64,000 nucleotides of DNA from Ignavibacteriales bacterium (GCA_020635255.1 JACKAC010000001.1:1279501-1343500); one strand, 5' to 3'; positions 42,875-52,695 are shown, counted from the first letter of the stretch. Notes: generated by a model from the letters alone, not told the origin. Made by a program: numbers and translations.

Positions 42875-44899
42875 ATGGATCAGGAAAATAATAACAAACA
42901 ACAGAACAACAATAATAACAAAGACGATTTTAACTGGAACCGGGTATTTAAGATAGTACTTGGATGGAGTGCTATTTTAATAGGTTTTTTCCTTTTGATG
43001 ATATATACAAAAGGAACTGACGCAAAATACTCGGAAATATCATTCAACAAATACCAACAGCTCCTCACTGACAACAAGATCCAGAGCGCAACCGTAAGGA
43101 AATCTGAAGACAGCTATGAATTTTATGGTAAACTCAAGCAACCCGAACAGATAGATATTAATGGCAAATCCTTCACGCTGGATAATTTCAGTGTCTTTTT
43201 ACCATATACCAACGTTGACGATGCAGTAATAAAATCCTGGAACGAGCACGGCGTCGATATCACAGTTGAAAAAGACGATGGCGGATGGCTTGGACCTTTG
43301 CTAAGTGCTTTGCCATGGATACTTATCCTTATTGTTTGGATAGTGATTATGCGCAGGATGCAGTCCGGTTCAGGCGGCACGCGAGGCATTTTCTCATTTG
43401 GTAAATCCAAAGCTAAAATGCTCACCGAATCATCCATTAAGGTCACATTCAAAGACGTTGCCGGTGCTGATGAAGCCAAACAGGAGCTGAGTGAAATAAT
43501 CGAATTTTTAAAAAGCCCCGGTAAATTCCAAAAACTGGGCGGAAAGATACCTCGCGGAGTACTCCTTCTTGGACCTCCCGGGACCGGCAAGACTCTTCTC
43601 GCAAGAGCAGTCGCCGGTGAAGCCGGTGTTCCTTTCTTTTCTATCAGCGGTGCTGACTTTGTTGAAATGTTCGTCGGTGTAGGTGCGTCACGAGTCAGAG
43701 ACCTCTTCGAGCAGGGTAAAAAGAACGCCCCGTGTATCATATTCATAGATGAGATAGATGCAGTAGGAAGACACAGAGGTGCAGGATTAGGTGGCGGACA
43801 CGATGAAAGAGAACAGACACTCAATCAGCTTCTCATCGAAATGGACGGCTTTGAGCAAAATAACGGTGTTATTGTAATAGCTTCCACAAACAGACCTGAC
43901 ATTCTGGATCCGGCATTGTTGAGACCGGGTAGATTTGACAGGCAAGTAGTTGTAGATAGACCTGACGTAAAAGGACGTGAAGGCATATTAAAAGTTCATA
44001 CAAGAAAGATTCCATTAGCAAAAGACGTAAAGCTTGAGATAATTGCAAAGGGCACTCCCGGATTCTCCGGTGCTGACCTTGCTAATCTCGTTAATGAAGC
44101 CGCTCTTACAGCCGCTAGAAGGGATGCCGATTCTGTCACCATGAAAGATATGGACGCTGCCAAGGACAAAGTAATGATGGGTACAGAAAGAAGAAGCATG
44201 ATAATCTCCGACAGCGAAAAGAAGACAACCGCTTACCATGAAGCCGGTCACGTTATCGTTGCCAAGATGATCCCTGAAGCAGATCCGGTGCACAAAGTTA
44301 CCATCATCCCGAGAGGAAGAGCATTAGGAGTTACGACATATCTTCCAATGGATGAAAAACATAGCTATTCAAAAGAACATATCGAAGCTATCATCGCATA
44401 CGCTATGGGTGGAAGAGCCGCAGAGAGACTGATCTTCAATGAATATACAACCGGTGCAAGCAATGACATCGAAAGAGCAACAGGGCTTGCCAAACGAATG
44501 GTTTGTGATTACGGAATGAGCGAAAAGCTCGGTCCGCTAAAATACGGTGAGAAACAGGAAGAAATATTCCTGGGCAGGGAAATTCAGCAGAGAAGTGACC
44601 ATAGTGAAGCAACGCAGATTATGATCGACGAGGAAGTTAAGAAAGTCGTTCAAAGTTCAATGGACAGAGCTGAAAAGATCCTCAAACAGAATGAAAATGT
44701 GCTTCACGCCATGGCTAATGCATTGCTCGAGAGAGAAACACTTGAATCTGAAGAGATAGATATAATCATGAGAGGTGAGACACTTCCTCCGGTTGAAAAA
44801 AAGGAAGAAGTTTCTGAAAACGAAGAAGTTGTAAAAACTAAGAAGAAATCTAAAGAGGATACATCATTTTCTCCCGGCGACGTTGCTCTTGCAAATTAA
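42875..44899 (+). CDS. ftsH: ATP-dependent zinc metalloprotease FtsH
   Basis: Membrane-anchored AAA+ protease for quality control. 674 residues: a Gln/Asn-rich N-terminus, membrane helix 1 (about 25-44), periplasmic domain, membrane helix 2 (about 139-159), AAA+ module with Walker A GPPGTGKT (232-239), Walker B IIFIDEIDAVG, and SRH region, then the M41 peptidase site HEAGH (454-458). The C-terminal tail is charged and low in complexity. Downstream of hpt; a strong terminator follows. Confidence 0.98.
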   Translation: MDQENNNKQQNNNNNKDDFNWNRVFKIVLGWSAILIGFFLLMIYTKGTDAKYSEISFNKYQQLLTDNKIQSATVRKSEDSYEFYGKLKQPEQIDINGKSFTLDNFSVFLPYTNVDDAVIKSWNEHGVDITVEKDDGGWLGPLLSALPWILILIVWIVIMRRMQSGSGGTRGIFSFGKSKAKMLTESSIKVTFKDVAGADEAKQELSEIIEFLKSPGKFQKLGGKIPRGVLLLGPPGTGKTLLARAVAGEAGVPFFSISGADFVEMFVGVGASRVRDLFEQGKKNAPCIIFIDEIDAVGRHRGAGLGGGHDEREQTLNQLLIEMDGFEQNNGVIVIASTNRPDILDPALLRPGRFDRQVVVDRPDVKGREGILKVHTRKIPLAKDVKLEIIAKGTPGFSGADLANLVNEAALTAARRDADSVTMKDMDAAKDKVMMGTERRSMIISDSEKKTTAYHEAGHVIVAKMIPEADPVHKVTIIPRGRALGVTTYLPMDEKHSYSKEHIEAIIAYAMGGRAAERLIFNEYTTGASNDIERATGLAKRMVCDYGMSEKLGPLKYGEKQEEIFLGREIQQRSDHSEATQIMIDEEVKKVVQSSMDRAEKILKQNENVLHAMANALLERETLESEEIDIIMRGETLPPVEKKEEVSENEEVVKTKKKSKEDTSFSPGDVALAN

Positions 44900-44927
44900 A
44901 ATAAAAATAAAGCTTTTATAATTATAA

Positions 44928-44963
44928 CCGGCTCCTATTTCCGCGCGGAGCCGGATTTTTTTT
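44928..44963 (+). terminator. Terminator after ftsH
   Basis: CCGGCTCC (44928-44935) pairs perfectly with GGAGCCGG (44947-44954), 11-base loop, then eight T. It ends only a few bases before the next start codon. Confidence 0.85.
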
Positions 44964-44965
44964 AA

Positions 44966-45595
44966 ATGGAAGAAGTACAGGATAAAATAAGTTTTACCAG
45001 CGAGCTAAAAAGGAAGTTCATTCACATTTCCTCATCATGGATAGCATTTGCGTATATTTTTCTTTCCAAAGAGCTTATGATCATAATCCTTGCCGGATTA
45101 TTCTTAGGAAGTCTCTTATCAGATATTGCGCGCTATTATTCCAAATGGTTTAATGATTTTTATATGAAAGTCGTCGGTCCCGTATTGAGAAGCCACGAGG
45201 TCAGACTAAAAAGCATTACACTAACAGGTGCAACTTACTTAATGTTTTCAGCACTATTGAGTGTTGTCATATTCCCAAAAGAAGTTGCTATCTCTGCGAT
45301 ATTCCTTATGACAATTGGTGATGCAGTCGCGGCTGTTATCGGGAAATCATTCGGAAGGTTAAAGTTTTATACTAAAACTTTCGAAGGAGGTCTCGCTTTC
45401 TTTATCGCCGGAGTGATAATCGTACTTCTGGCTCCAAAGCTTTCAAATAATGTAAATGAGTATTATATCGGCATAGCCGCTGTTTTCGTTACAACTATAA
45501 TCGAAATGCTCCCGTTAAAACTCGATGACAATATTACCGTCCCGATAGTTTTCGGACTTTCGTATTTATCTTTCATTAAGATCTTTCTTAATTAA
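44966..45595 (+). CDS. Diacylglycerol/polyprenol kinase-like membrane protein
   Basis: 209 residues with about six membrane helices. Motifs of the dolichol kinase/phytol kinase/CTP transferase group are visible: ELKRKFIHISSSW near the N-terminus, LSDIARYYSKWF, TIGDAVAAVIGKSFGR and the substrate-end KTFEGGLAFF. Such enzymes phosphorylate an isoprenoid or lipid alcohol using CTP or ATP; the exact substrate cannot be told. It is followed 12 bases later by ychF. The family assignment is firm, the substrate open. Confidence 0.82.
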   Translation: MEEVQDKISFTSELKRKFIHISSSWIAFAYIFLSKELMIIILAGLFLGSLLSDIARYYSKWFNDFYMKVVGPVLRSHEVRLKSITLTGATYLMFSALLSVVIFPKEVAISAIFLMTIGDAVAAVIGKSFGRLKFYTKTFEGGLAFFIAGVIIVLLAPKLSNNVNEYYIGIAAVFVTTIIEMLPLKLDDNITVPIVFGLSYLSFIKIFLN

Positions 45596-45607
45596 TCTTC
45601 AAATGAT

Positions 45608-46711
45608 ATGTCATTTAGATGTGGTATTGTAGGCTTACCTAACGTAGGTAAATCAACTTTATTCAATGCTGTAACCTCGACCCAGAATGCGGAAGCCGCA
45701 AACTATCCTTTCTGCACCATAGATCCAAATACGGGAACGGTTATTGTCCCTGACGAGCGCGAGAATAAGCTTGTGAAGATGTATAATCCCAAAAAAGTTG
45801 TCCCAACCACTATAGAATTTGTTGATATAGCCGGGCTGGTGCGAGGCGCGTCTAAAGGTGAAGGCCTTGGAAACCAATTCCTGTCTCACATCAGGGAAGT
45901 CAATGCCATAATCCATATCGTACGGTGCTTTGAAAACGATAATGTTATTCACGTTGATAATAAAGTTGATCCCAAAAGCGATATTGAAACGATTGAAACC
46001 GAGCTTATACTAAAGGACCTTGAAACGATTGAAAAGAGGCTCGAAAAGACTGGCAAGACTGCTAAATCCGGCGACAAAGATGCTAAAAAAGAGATAGAGA
46101 TTCTCGAAGGCTTGAAACAGCACCTCTCTGGGGGCAGAATGGGGAAATATTTTACTGATTCACTTCCTAAAGAGAACGTATCGATCGTAAATTCTCTTCA
46201 TTTACTAACCGATAAGCCCGTCATTTATGTTGCTAATGTGGACGAGGCGGGTATAAATGGAAATCAGTATTCCGATATGGTGAAGGAGATCGCTACTAAA
46301 GAAAATGCTAGATTTCTTATACTCTCCGTGCAGATAGAATCTGAAATAGCCCAGCTCGAAACTGAAGAAGAGAAACAAGACTTTCTGAAAGAAATGGGAA
46401 TTGAAGAGTCCGGGCTTACACGCCTCATTAAAGAAGCATATTCATTACTCAACCTTATCACATTCTTCACTGCCGGCGAAAAAGAAGTTCATTCATGGAC
46501 TATAGAAAAGGGGAGTACCGCGCCTCAAGCCGCCGGTGAGATACACACCGACTTTGAAAAAGGATTTATCCGCGCTGAAATAATGCGTTATGACGACTTA
46601 ATTAGTCTGGGATCTGAACAGGCTGTTAAGGAAAAAGGTTTATTGAAAGTTGAGGGTAAGGAGTATATTGTACAGGATGGTGATATAGTGTACTTCAGGT
46701 TTAACGTCTGA
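45608..46711 (+). CDS. ychF: Redox-regulated ribosome-binding ATPase YchF
   Basis: Obg-family P-loop protein that prefers ATP. 367 residues: G1 GLPNVGKST, G3 DIAGLVRGASKGEGLGN, the altered G4 NVDE (VANVDEAG) that favours ATP over GTP, a coiled-coil region (about 125-190) and a C-terminal TGS domain (LITFFTAGEKEVHSWTI). The stop TGA is directly followed by the stop of feoB on the other strand. Confidence 0.97.
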   Translation: MSFRCGIVGLPNVGKSTLFNAVTSTQNAEAANYPFCTIDPNTGTVIVPDERENKLVKMYNPKKVVPTTIEFVDIAGLVRGASKGEGLGNQFLSHIREVNAIIHIVRCFENDNVIHVDNKVDPKSDIETIETELILKDLETIEKRLEKTGKTAKSGDKDAKKEIEILEGLKQHLSGGRMGKYFTDSLPKENVSIVNSLHLLTDKPVIYVANVDEAGINGNQYSDMVKEIATKENARFLILSVQIESEIAQLETEEEKQDFLKEMGIEESGLTRLIKEAYSLLNLITFFTAGEKEVHSWTIEKGSTAPQAAGEIHTDFEKGFIRAEIMRYDDLISLGSEQAVKEKGLLKVEGKEYIVQDGDIVYFRFNV

Positions 46712-48760
46712 TCACTGGACGCCCAGGAACTGCAATCCGTTCACCGTTATCAGAGCCAGCAGGTAAGCGATTCCTGTGAATATGACGACTTGCATTACAG
46801 GAATTCTCCAACCGCCGGTTTCCTTCCGTGAAATTGCCACAGTAGAGAGACACTGCATTGCGAATACAAAGAACACAATAAGCCCTATGATCGTTGATGT
46901 GGTAAATAATTTTTTGCCCGTTGCCTCATTTCGAGCATCCTGCATCGATCCGAGTATCGATTCCTGAAGCTTCTCATCGTCATCGTCCGTTATTTTGAAT
47001 ATCAGCGCCATTGAACTTACGAATACCTCACGTGCCGCGAATGTAGCGATAAGCGAAACACCTACCCGCCAGTCCATTCCAATTGGCTGCATTACAGGTT
47101 CTATGAATTTTCCTAACTGTGCCGCATATGAATGTGTTATCCTTTCGTATGCAATAGTTTGCTCAACTTTATCCGGAGCTATGTTTTGAGTATCCACTTT
47201 AGGACTGTAATTTGGGAATGAGGTCAATACCCAGAGTATAAGCGAAAGATAAAGTATAACAGGTCCGGCTTTCCTTACATATGACCCTGAACTTTTAAAG
47301 ATTCGTGCTATTACATCACGTAGATTTGGAGCTCTATAAGCAGGGAGTTCGATAATAAATGAGCTGTTATCTTTTTCCTTTACTATCTTTTTACTGAATT
47401 TATTCACCACTCCTGCAATGATAAGTGAACTTACGATGCTGAATACATAAATAATTGCAAGGCTCACACCGCCTATCCATGGCTTATTCCTTGGTGTCAG
47501 ATAGGCAAGTAACAATGCATATACAGGTAATCTTGCGCTGCAGCTCATCAAAGGGATTATGAATATCGTTAGAAATCTCTCACGCTTGCTCTGTATCGTT
47601 CTTGTTGCCATTATAGCGGGAATTGCGCATGCAAAACCGGATAGCATTGGTACAAATGAACGTCCGTTTAGTCCTATTTTCGATAAAGGTTTGTCTATCA
47701 GCATTGCTCCGCGAGCCAGGTAACCCGAATCTTCGAGCAATCCTAATATGAAGAATAATATCACTATCTGGGGCAGGAATACAAGTACCGAACCCAATCC
47801 GGCAATTAGTCCATTAGCAACAAGGTCACCGAACCAGTTATCACCGATAGTCTCTAGGGCGGATGATGATAATGTTCCAAAGAATAGGTCTATTAGGTCC
47901 ATCAAAGGCGCCGCCAGCCAGAATATAGCTGTAAATGTTAACGACATTACCACCAAAAAGGAAAATATGCCCCAAAACTTATGTAGGAAAAACTTGTCTA
48001 ATTTAAGTGAAAATGAATCCAGGGATCTGTGAGAGTCCGGTCCGTTTGAGAGTATTTTAAGCTGTTTATTAGCCTCATTAATCTTTAAAAGCTGGCCTCC
48101 TTGCTCATGGTAATCGATCTTTTCAAGCACCGCCGACTCTATATCACTTATCTCCTTGAATGAATTCAGAAGATCCTCACGCGAGGAGTGTTCGGGAAAC
48201 TCTTTTGCCATCGCTTCACCGAATTCCTCCATGTTCTTACCGACTATCATTAGGAGTTCATCTATTCCATTACCGTTACGGCTGTCTATTTTTACCACGT
48301 CACAGCCCAATATCGCGCCTAATCTCTCAGTATTTATATCATAACCCTTCTTATTCAGAAGATCATTCATCGTAAGGGCAACTATTACCCTGAATTTTGA
48401 CTTTAGAAGCTGTTTAACGAGTAAAAGCTGTCTGGAAAGCTGGCTTGCATCTATGGTAACGACTGCAATGTCAGTCTCCCCGAATTTCGGATGTGAAAAT
48501 ATGTAATCAACCGATAATTTTTCGTCGGGAGAGCAGGGGATTAAGCTGATTATTCCCGGTGAGTCGAGTATCTGAGCATTAACTGAGTACTTGCCAAGTA
48601 TTCTGGATATAGAGTATTCTACGGTTGAACCGGGATAGTTAACCGTCTTATATTTCTTACCGCTAAGAAAATTGAATAAAGTAGTTTTACCCGAATTTGG
48701 ATGTCCGAGAAGTGTGATTAATGGTATTTTTTCCAGAACTGTATTTTCTACAACCGGCAT
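46712..48760 (-). CDS. feoB: Ferrous iron transport protein B
   Basis: Fe(II) uptake permease with a cytosolic G domain. 682 residues. G1 is GHPNSGKTT (19-27), G3 DSPG (66-69). The G4 position reads TMND (130-133) where the family has NMxD, so the guanine-specific Asn is Thr here. The membrane part (about 265-682) has the Gate motif pieces LARGAMLIDKPLSKIGLNGRS split around FVPMLSGFACAIPAIMATR and the C-terminal helices with FAMQCLSTVA. The start follows the feoA stop without a gap. Probable Fur control through the fur gene upstream in the same operon. Confidence 0.96.
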   Translation of the reverse strand: MPVVENTVLEKIPLITLLGHPNSGKTTLFNFLSGKKYKTVNYPGSTVEYSISRILGKYSVNAQILDSPGIISLIPCSPDEKLSVDYIFSHPKFGETDIAVVTIDASQLSRQLLLVKQLLKSKFRVIVALTMNDLLNKKGYDINTERLGAILGCDVVKIDSRNGNGIDELLMIVGKNMEEFGEAMAKEFPEHSSREDLLNSFKEISDIESAVLEKIDYHEQGGQLLKINEANKQLKILSNGPDSHRSLDSFSLKLDKFFLHKFWGIFSFLVVMSLTFTAIFWLAAPLMDLIDLFFGTLSSSALETIGDNWFGDLVANGLIAGLGSVLVFLPQIVILFFILGLLEDSGYLARGAMLIDKPLSKIGLNGRSFVPMLSGFACAIPAIMATRTIQSKRERFLTIFIIPLMSCSARLPVYALLLAYLTPRNKPWIGGVSLAIIYVFSIVSSLIIAGVVNKFSKKIVKEKDNSSFIIELPAYRAPNLRDVIARIFKSSGSYVRKAGPVILYLSLILWVLTSFPNYSPKVDTQNIAPDKVEQTIAYERITHSYAAQLGKFIEPVMQPIGMDWRVGVSLIATFAAREVFVSSMALIFKITDDDDEKLQESILGSMQDARNEATGKKLFTTSTIIGLIVFFVFAMQCLSTVAISRKETGGWRIPVMQVVIFTGIAYLLALITVNGLQFLGVQ

Positions 48761-48994
48761 CTATCGTTTATCATGTTCCAAAATAATGCACTCAGCTTCA
48801 CTCTTGCGGATAGCTATTACCGAACCGCGTATTGACAGCGCTATTGGATCCTTAAACAACGGCTCGAATGCAAGCTCTATCTCTTCACCCGGCGTAAATC
48901 CTACTTCCATTATCCTGCGTGAAGACGGATGGTCATTATCGATGTCCTCGATTATTCCTTTTTCACCTAATTTTAAATTCGCCGCTGTCCTCAT
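48761..48994 (-). CDS. feoA: Ferrous iron transport protein A
   Basis: 77-residue SH3-like partner of FeoB. It begins with LKLGEKGIIEDID and contains SSRRIMEVGFTPGEEIELAFEP and PIALSIRGSVIAIRKSEA, the conserved core of the family. Its stop TAG is immediately followed by the feoB ATG, so expression is coupled. It lies 46 bases after fur. No clear Fur box was found in that spacer. Confidence 0.93.
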   Translation of the reverse strand: MRTAANLKLGEKGIIEDIDNDHPSSRRIMEVGFTPGEEIELAFEPLFKDPIALSIRGSVIAIRKSEAECIILEHDKR

Positions 48995-49040
48995 AAATGA
49001 AGCTTATTAAGACTCAATTTAGATATATCCTTAAGTTTTT

Positions 49041-49529
49041 TCAACCTAATTTGCTGTCCACAGGTTTCTGTGAAGCGAGCTCTTTATAATTCTCGCACTT
49101 CTCTTTTTCATTACACGTAGCAAATACCTGCAGTGTATGGTCTATTGACTTAAGGTTATTCTCTTTGCATACTTTATCTTGAAGCTGTTCTATCTTCGGC
49201 GCTTCAAATTCGAGTATCTTATTACACGACACACATATAATATGGTAATGCAAGTTTCTGCCGTACTTCGTCTCAAACCTTGTCCTGTCGCCCTTAAAGT
49301 TATGCTTCGATAATATCCCGCACTCGCTCATTAGTTCGAGCGTCTTGTATACCGTTGCTCTGGATACCTTGAGATAATCGTTCTTCATTTTAAAGAATAA
49401 TTCATCTGCATCGAAATGTCCCTCCATATCCATCGCGGCATCGAGTATTAAAAAGCGCTCGTTCGTGATTCTGTGAGCATGCTCCTTGAGATAATTTATA
49501 AAAACCTCTTTTACTTCTTTTGAAGCCAA
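49041..49529 (-). CDS. fur: Fur-family transcriptional regulator
   Basis: 162 residues. N-terminal winged helix (ITNERFLILDAAMDMEGHFDADELFFKM split as usual, recognition part SRATVYKTLELM) and a C-terminal metal and dimerisation domain with HYHIICVSCNKILEFEAP, where CVSC and a later C-x5-C pair (ATCNEKEKC) make the structural zinc site. Being directly upstream of feoAB argues for ferric uptake regulation rather than zinc (Zur) or peroxide (PerR) sensing, but that distinction is inferred. Confidence 0.9.
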   Translation of the reverse strand: MASKEVKEVFINYLKEHAHRITNERFLILDAAMDMEGHFDADELFFKMKNDYLKVSRATVYKTLELMSECGILSKHNFKGDRTRFETKYGRNLHYHIICVSCNKILEFEAPKIEQLQDKVCKENNLKSIDHTLQVFATCNEKEKCENYKELASQKPVDSKLG

Positions 49530-49554
49530 TTCTATTCCTGATTTAGATTTTTTA

Positions 49555-50931
49555 TTATACTTTTGCGCTTCCGACGGACTTATCGAGAATGTTCATTCCC
49601 TCATCTATTTCGCTTTCATTTACACATAGCGGCGTCCTGAATCTTATCGCCCTCTCACCGCATCCGAGTATGATAAGATTATTATCGAATGCTTTATCCA
49701 GTATCTTATTCCTTAGCTCCTTCGACTCACAATCGAATGCGCAGAATAATCCCAGCCCGCGTGGATTGGATATCTTCCCTTTGTGATTCTCAACCAGCTC
49801 GTGTATCCTCGCTTGCAAATGCTTACCCACCACAGCACAGTTCTCCACAAGATTATCTTCCTTTATGATCTCGAGTATCCTCTTAAATCTGAACATATCC
49901 ACGAGATTACCGCCCCATGTGGAATTGATTCTGCTCGATTTCCTGAATACGTTCTCCGGTACCTCGTCTATCCTGTCGGTGCATACCAGCCCGCATACCT
50001 GCGTCTTCTTACCAAAGCACATTATATCCGGCGTAACATAATACTGGTGCGCCCACCATTTTCCCGTTAGTGCGATGCCCGTCTGCACCTCATCGAATAT
50101 CAGCATCATCTCATTCTCATCGCACAGTTCCCTCAACTTTATAAAAAACTCCTTCCTGAAGTGATTATCTCCGCCCTCACCCTGTATCGGCTCTATGATA
50201 AGCGCCGCGATGTCATCCTTGTTATTAGCAAGAGCTTCCTTTATCTGGTTTACTGCTTCCTCTTCCGTTCTAATTACATTCTCCAAATTATCACCGGATA
50301 GGGGATATGTTATCTTTGGATTGATTATTCTCGGCCACTTGAATTTCGGAAATAGCGCCGTCTTATCCGGGTCGGTGTTAGTCAGCGACATCGTGTACCC
50401 GCTCCTGCCGTGAAACGCCTGCTGGAAGTGGATCACCTGGTGTCCCTTCTCTTCAGTGTATCCGCGGGCAAAGTTCTTCCTGACTTTCCAGTCGAATGCT
50501 GCTTTAAGCGCGTTCTCTATTGCCAGAGCGCCGCCTTCTATGTAAAAAGAATACTTGAATTCCTTTGGCACCGCTGTCTTAAAAAACGTCTCTACGAATT
50601 CTGCCTGTTCCTGTACATAAATATCCGATAGGGAAGGTTTCGTTACGGCGATCTCGCCGACCTTCTCCTTAAACTCGTCATTATCTATTTTCGGATGGTT
50701 CATTCCGAGCGGGCTCGAAGCGAAGAACGTAAAGAAATCAAGTAATGTCCTGTCATGCTTTGAATCGTAAAGATAAACACCTTTCGACTTCTTAAGGTCG
50801 AGTGTTAGGTCATACCCGTCTGCGAGTATGTATTTTGAAAGTACTGATGAAACATGTTTGGGTGATACGTTCACCGGATCAAAACCATTTGTCATGGTTT
50901 CCTTTGTTTCGTCTGTCTTTATGTCTGCCAT
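49555..50931 (-). CDS. lat: L-lysine 6-transaminase
   Basis: Class III PLP aminotransferase, 458 residues, transferring the epsilon-amino group of lysine to 2-oxoglutarate. The family-specific N-terminus is clear (VSPKHVSSVLSKYILADGYD, FFTFFASSPLGMNHP). PLP-site features are FHGRSGYTMSLTNTDP, IEPIQGEGGDNHF, DEVQTGI and the Schiff-base Lys in CFGKKTQVCG. It lies between purM and fur on the same strand. Product is a piperideine carboxylate precursor used in lysine breakdown or osmolyte synthesis; partners are not in the window. Confidence 0.93.
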   Translation of the reverse strand: MADIKTDETKETMTNGFDPVNVSPKHVSSVLSKYILADGYDLTLDLKKSKGVYLYDSKHDRTLLDFFTFFASSPLGMNHPKIDNDEFKEKVGEIAVTKPSLSDIYVQEQAEFVETFFKTAVPKEFKYSFYIEGGALAIENALKAAFDWKVRKNFARGYTEEKGHQVIHFQQAFHGRSGYTMSLTNTDPDKTALFPKFKWPRIINPKITYPLSGDNLENVIRTEEEAVNQIKEALANNKDDIAALIIEPIQGEGGDNHFRKEFFIKLRELCDENEMMLIFDEVQTGIALTGKWWAHQYYVTPDIMCFGKKTQVCGLVCTDRIDEVPENVFRKSSRINSTWGGNLVDMFRFKRILEIIKEDNLVENCAVVGKHLQARIHELVENHKGKISNPRGLGLFCAFDCESKELRNKILDKAFDNNLIILGCGERAIRFRTPLCVNESEIDEGMNILDKSVGSAKV

Positions 50932-50955
50932 GTTAATATTCCCTATAATTTAAAT

Positions 50956-51954
50956 TTATTCTATATGTCCGATTACAAAACTCTTTTCTTTTATTGATTT
51001 TAGATACTCCATTACCTTGTCGGCTGTCTTTGGATCGACTACCACGCTCAATCCTATCCCCATATTGAAAGTCCTTCTCATATCCTTCAGATCCACATTA
51101 CCTTTCTTCATCAGAAGATAATATATCGGCGGTACATTCCATGCCGACCAGTCTATTACCAGCTTCCTGGTCTTTGGAACAACACGCCTTGTATTTCCTT
51201 CCAAACCTCCGCCGGTTATATGAGCTATCGAATTGATTTTGAACCTGCTCAAAAGTCCCTGTATCGTATTCAGGTAAGACTTATGTGTCTTTAAAAAATA
51301 CTTTCCTGCTGACATCTTGAGTTCGGGAACGGGCGCGTTTAGTTCCTTTGGTGTATCGAATATCTTCCTTACAAGCGAGTAACCGTTAGTGTGAAGTCCG
51401 TCCGATGCAATACCTATCACAACGTCACCCTTCTTCACGTTCTTTGAATTTACGATCTTATCCTGATCTACTATTCCAACTATTGCTCCCGCTAGGTCGA
51501 AATCTTTTCCCTCATAAAGCCCCGGCATTTCAGCCGTCTCTCCGCCGATCAATGAACAATTGTTCCTCTTACATCCTCTGACCAGACCTCTCATTATATC
51601 TACTGAAGCGTTTACTTCCAGCTTTCCTGTTGCATAATAATCAAGAAAGAATATCGGTATCGCACCGCACACTGCAATGTCATTTACGCAGTGATTAACG
51701 AGATCTTCGCCAACTGTATCGTACTTTTTGAGCTGTATGGCTATTTTGAGCTTAGTCCCTACTCCATCGATACTCGATACAAATACGGGCTTTTTAAACC
51801 GCTTAAAATCCGGTTTATAAAATGCCCCGAAATTGCCGATACCGCTTAATACGTTTTTGGAGAAGGTTCCTTTGACCAGGGGTTTGATCTTATCTACAAA
51901 GGCATCGCCTTTTGAAATATTGACCCCTGCAGAGGTATAAGATAGCTTCTTCAT
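50956..51954 (-). CDS. purM: Phosphoribosylformylglycinamidine cyclo-ligase
   Basis: AIR synthetase, fifth step of purine synthesis. About 332 residues from the ATG at 51954 (MKKLSYTSAGVNISKGDAFV), where the family starts; an ATG five codons upstream is less likely. Conserved pieces: SSIDGVGTKLKIA, DLVNHCVNDIAVCGAIPIFF, GCKRNNCSLIGGETAEMPG, GIASDGLHTNGYSLVR and AHITGGGLEGNTRRVVP. Probably co-transcribed with lat downstream (24 bases). Confidence 0.97.
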   Translation of the reverse strand: MKKLSYTSAGVNISKGDAFVDKIKPLVKGTFSKNVLSGIGNFGAFYKPDFKRFKKPVFVSSIDGVGTKLKIAIQLKKYDTVGEDLVNHCVNDIAVCGAIPIFFLDYYATGKLEVNASVDIMRGLVRGCKRNNCSLIGGETAEMPGLYEGKDFDLAGAIVGIVDQDKIVNSKNVKKGDVVIGIASDGLHTNGYSLVRKIFDTPKELNAPVPELKMSAGKYFLKTHKSYLNTIQGLLSRFKINSIAHITGGGLEGNTRRVVPKTRKLVIDWSAWNVPPIYYLLMKKGNVDLKDMRRTFNMGIGLSVVVDPKTADKVMEYLKSIKEKSFVIGHIE

Positions 51955-52013
51955 TACATAAATTACCAAAAAAGGCGATTTTATTCAATTCAGAAGCCTG
52001 CGATAAGTTTTTA

Positions 52014-52694
52014 TTATTTATGGTTTTTATCCACTATAACCACGAATTCTCCCTTAATCTTTTCATCCCCGATCTCACCTAAAATTTCCCCCGGAGTACC
52101 CCTGAAATGCCTCTCATTTTCCATTGTAAGGTCGAATCCGACGAAAATTCTCCTCTCAGGGAAATATATTTCCAGATCCTTCAATAATGCCGTCAATCTG
52201 TATGGAGCGTCCAGGATTGCGAAAACCCTGTCCAGTTTTTGAAGGTTCGAAAGCTGTCTTTTCCTTTCGTCACCTTTAGGGGAGAGAAATCCTATGTAAT
52301 AAAACCTGCTTATGTCAAAACCCGATAATACTATTCCTGCAAGAAGGGAATTTGCTCCGGGAATGAACTCGAACTTAATACCGTACTCAATACACCTCTG
52401 AATGAGCAGGTTACCCGGATCTTCGAATGCAGGTGTCCCGCAATCCGACACGAGAGCAAAACTCTTTCCTTCCAATATCTCCTTGATGATCTCGTCAGTT
52501 TCTTTTTTTTCGTTGTGCTCGTTCAGACTAATGAGATCTTTTTCGATACCGAAGAATTTTAGCAGACGCGTTACTTCCTTATACTCTTCGCATATCACAC
52601 AGTCCACTTTTTCTAATGTCTTCAGCGCCCTGATGGTCATGTCGGCGTAATTTCCTATTGGAGTGGAAACTATATATAGTCTCACATCGTCCAC
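52014..52694 (-). CDS. rsmI: 16S rRNA (cytidine-1402 2'-O) methyltransferase RsmI
   Basis: SAM-dependent methyltransferase for C1402 of 16S rRNA, about 226 residues. I choose the GTG at 52694 because AGGAG lies 6 bases before it and the product then begins VDDVRLYIVSTPIGN, as the family does; an ATG at 52727 would overlap dut by 32 bases and add 11 unrelated residues. Motifs: STPIGNYADMTIRAL, ALVSDCGTPAFEDPG, IPGANSLLAGIVLSG and YYIGFLSPKG. One base separates it from the dut stop, so the two are coupled. Confidence 0.94.
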   Translation of the reverse strand: MDDVRLYIVSTPIGNYADMTIRALKTLEKVDCVICEEYKEVTRLLKFFGIEKDLISLNEHNEKKETDEIIKEILEGKSFALVSDCGTPAFEDPGNLLIQRCIEYGIKFEFIPGANSLLAGIVLSGFDISRFYYIGFLSPKGDERKRQLSNLQKLDRVFAILDAPYRLTALLKDLEIYFPERRIFVGFDLTMENERHFRGTPGEILGEIGDEKIKGEFVVIVDKNHK

Positions 52695-52695
52695 G

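Noticed and set aside
48995..49040. Search for a Fur box between fur and feoA
   Set aside because: No convincing match to the 19-bp inverted repeat GATAATGATAATCATTATC was seen; regulation of feoAB by Fur therefore rests on gene order only.
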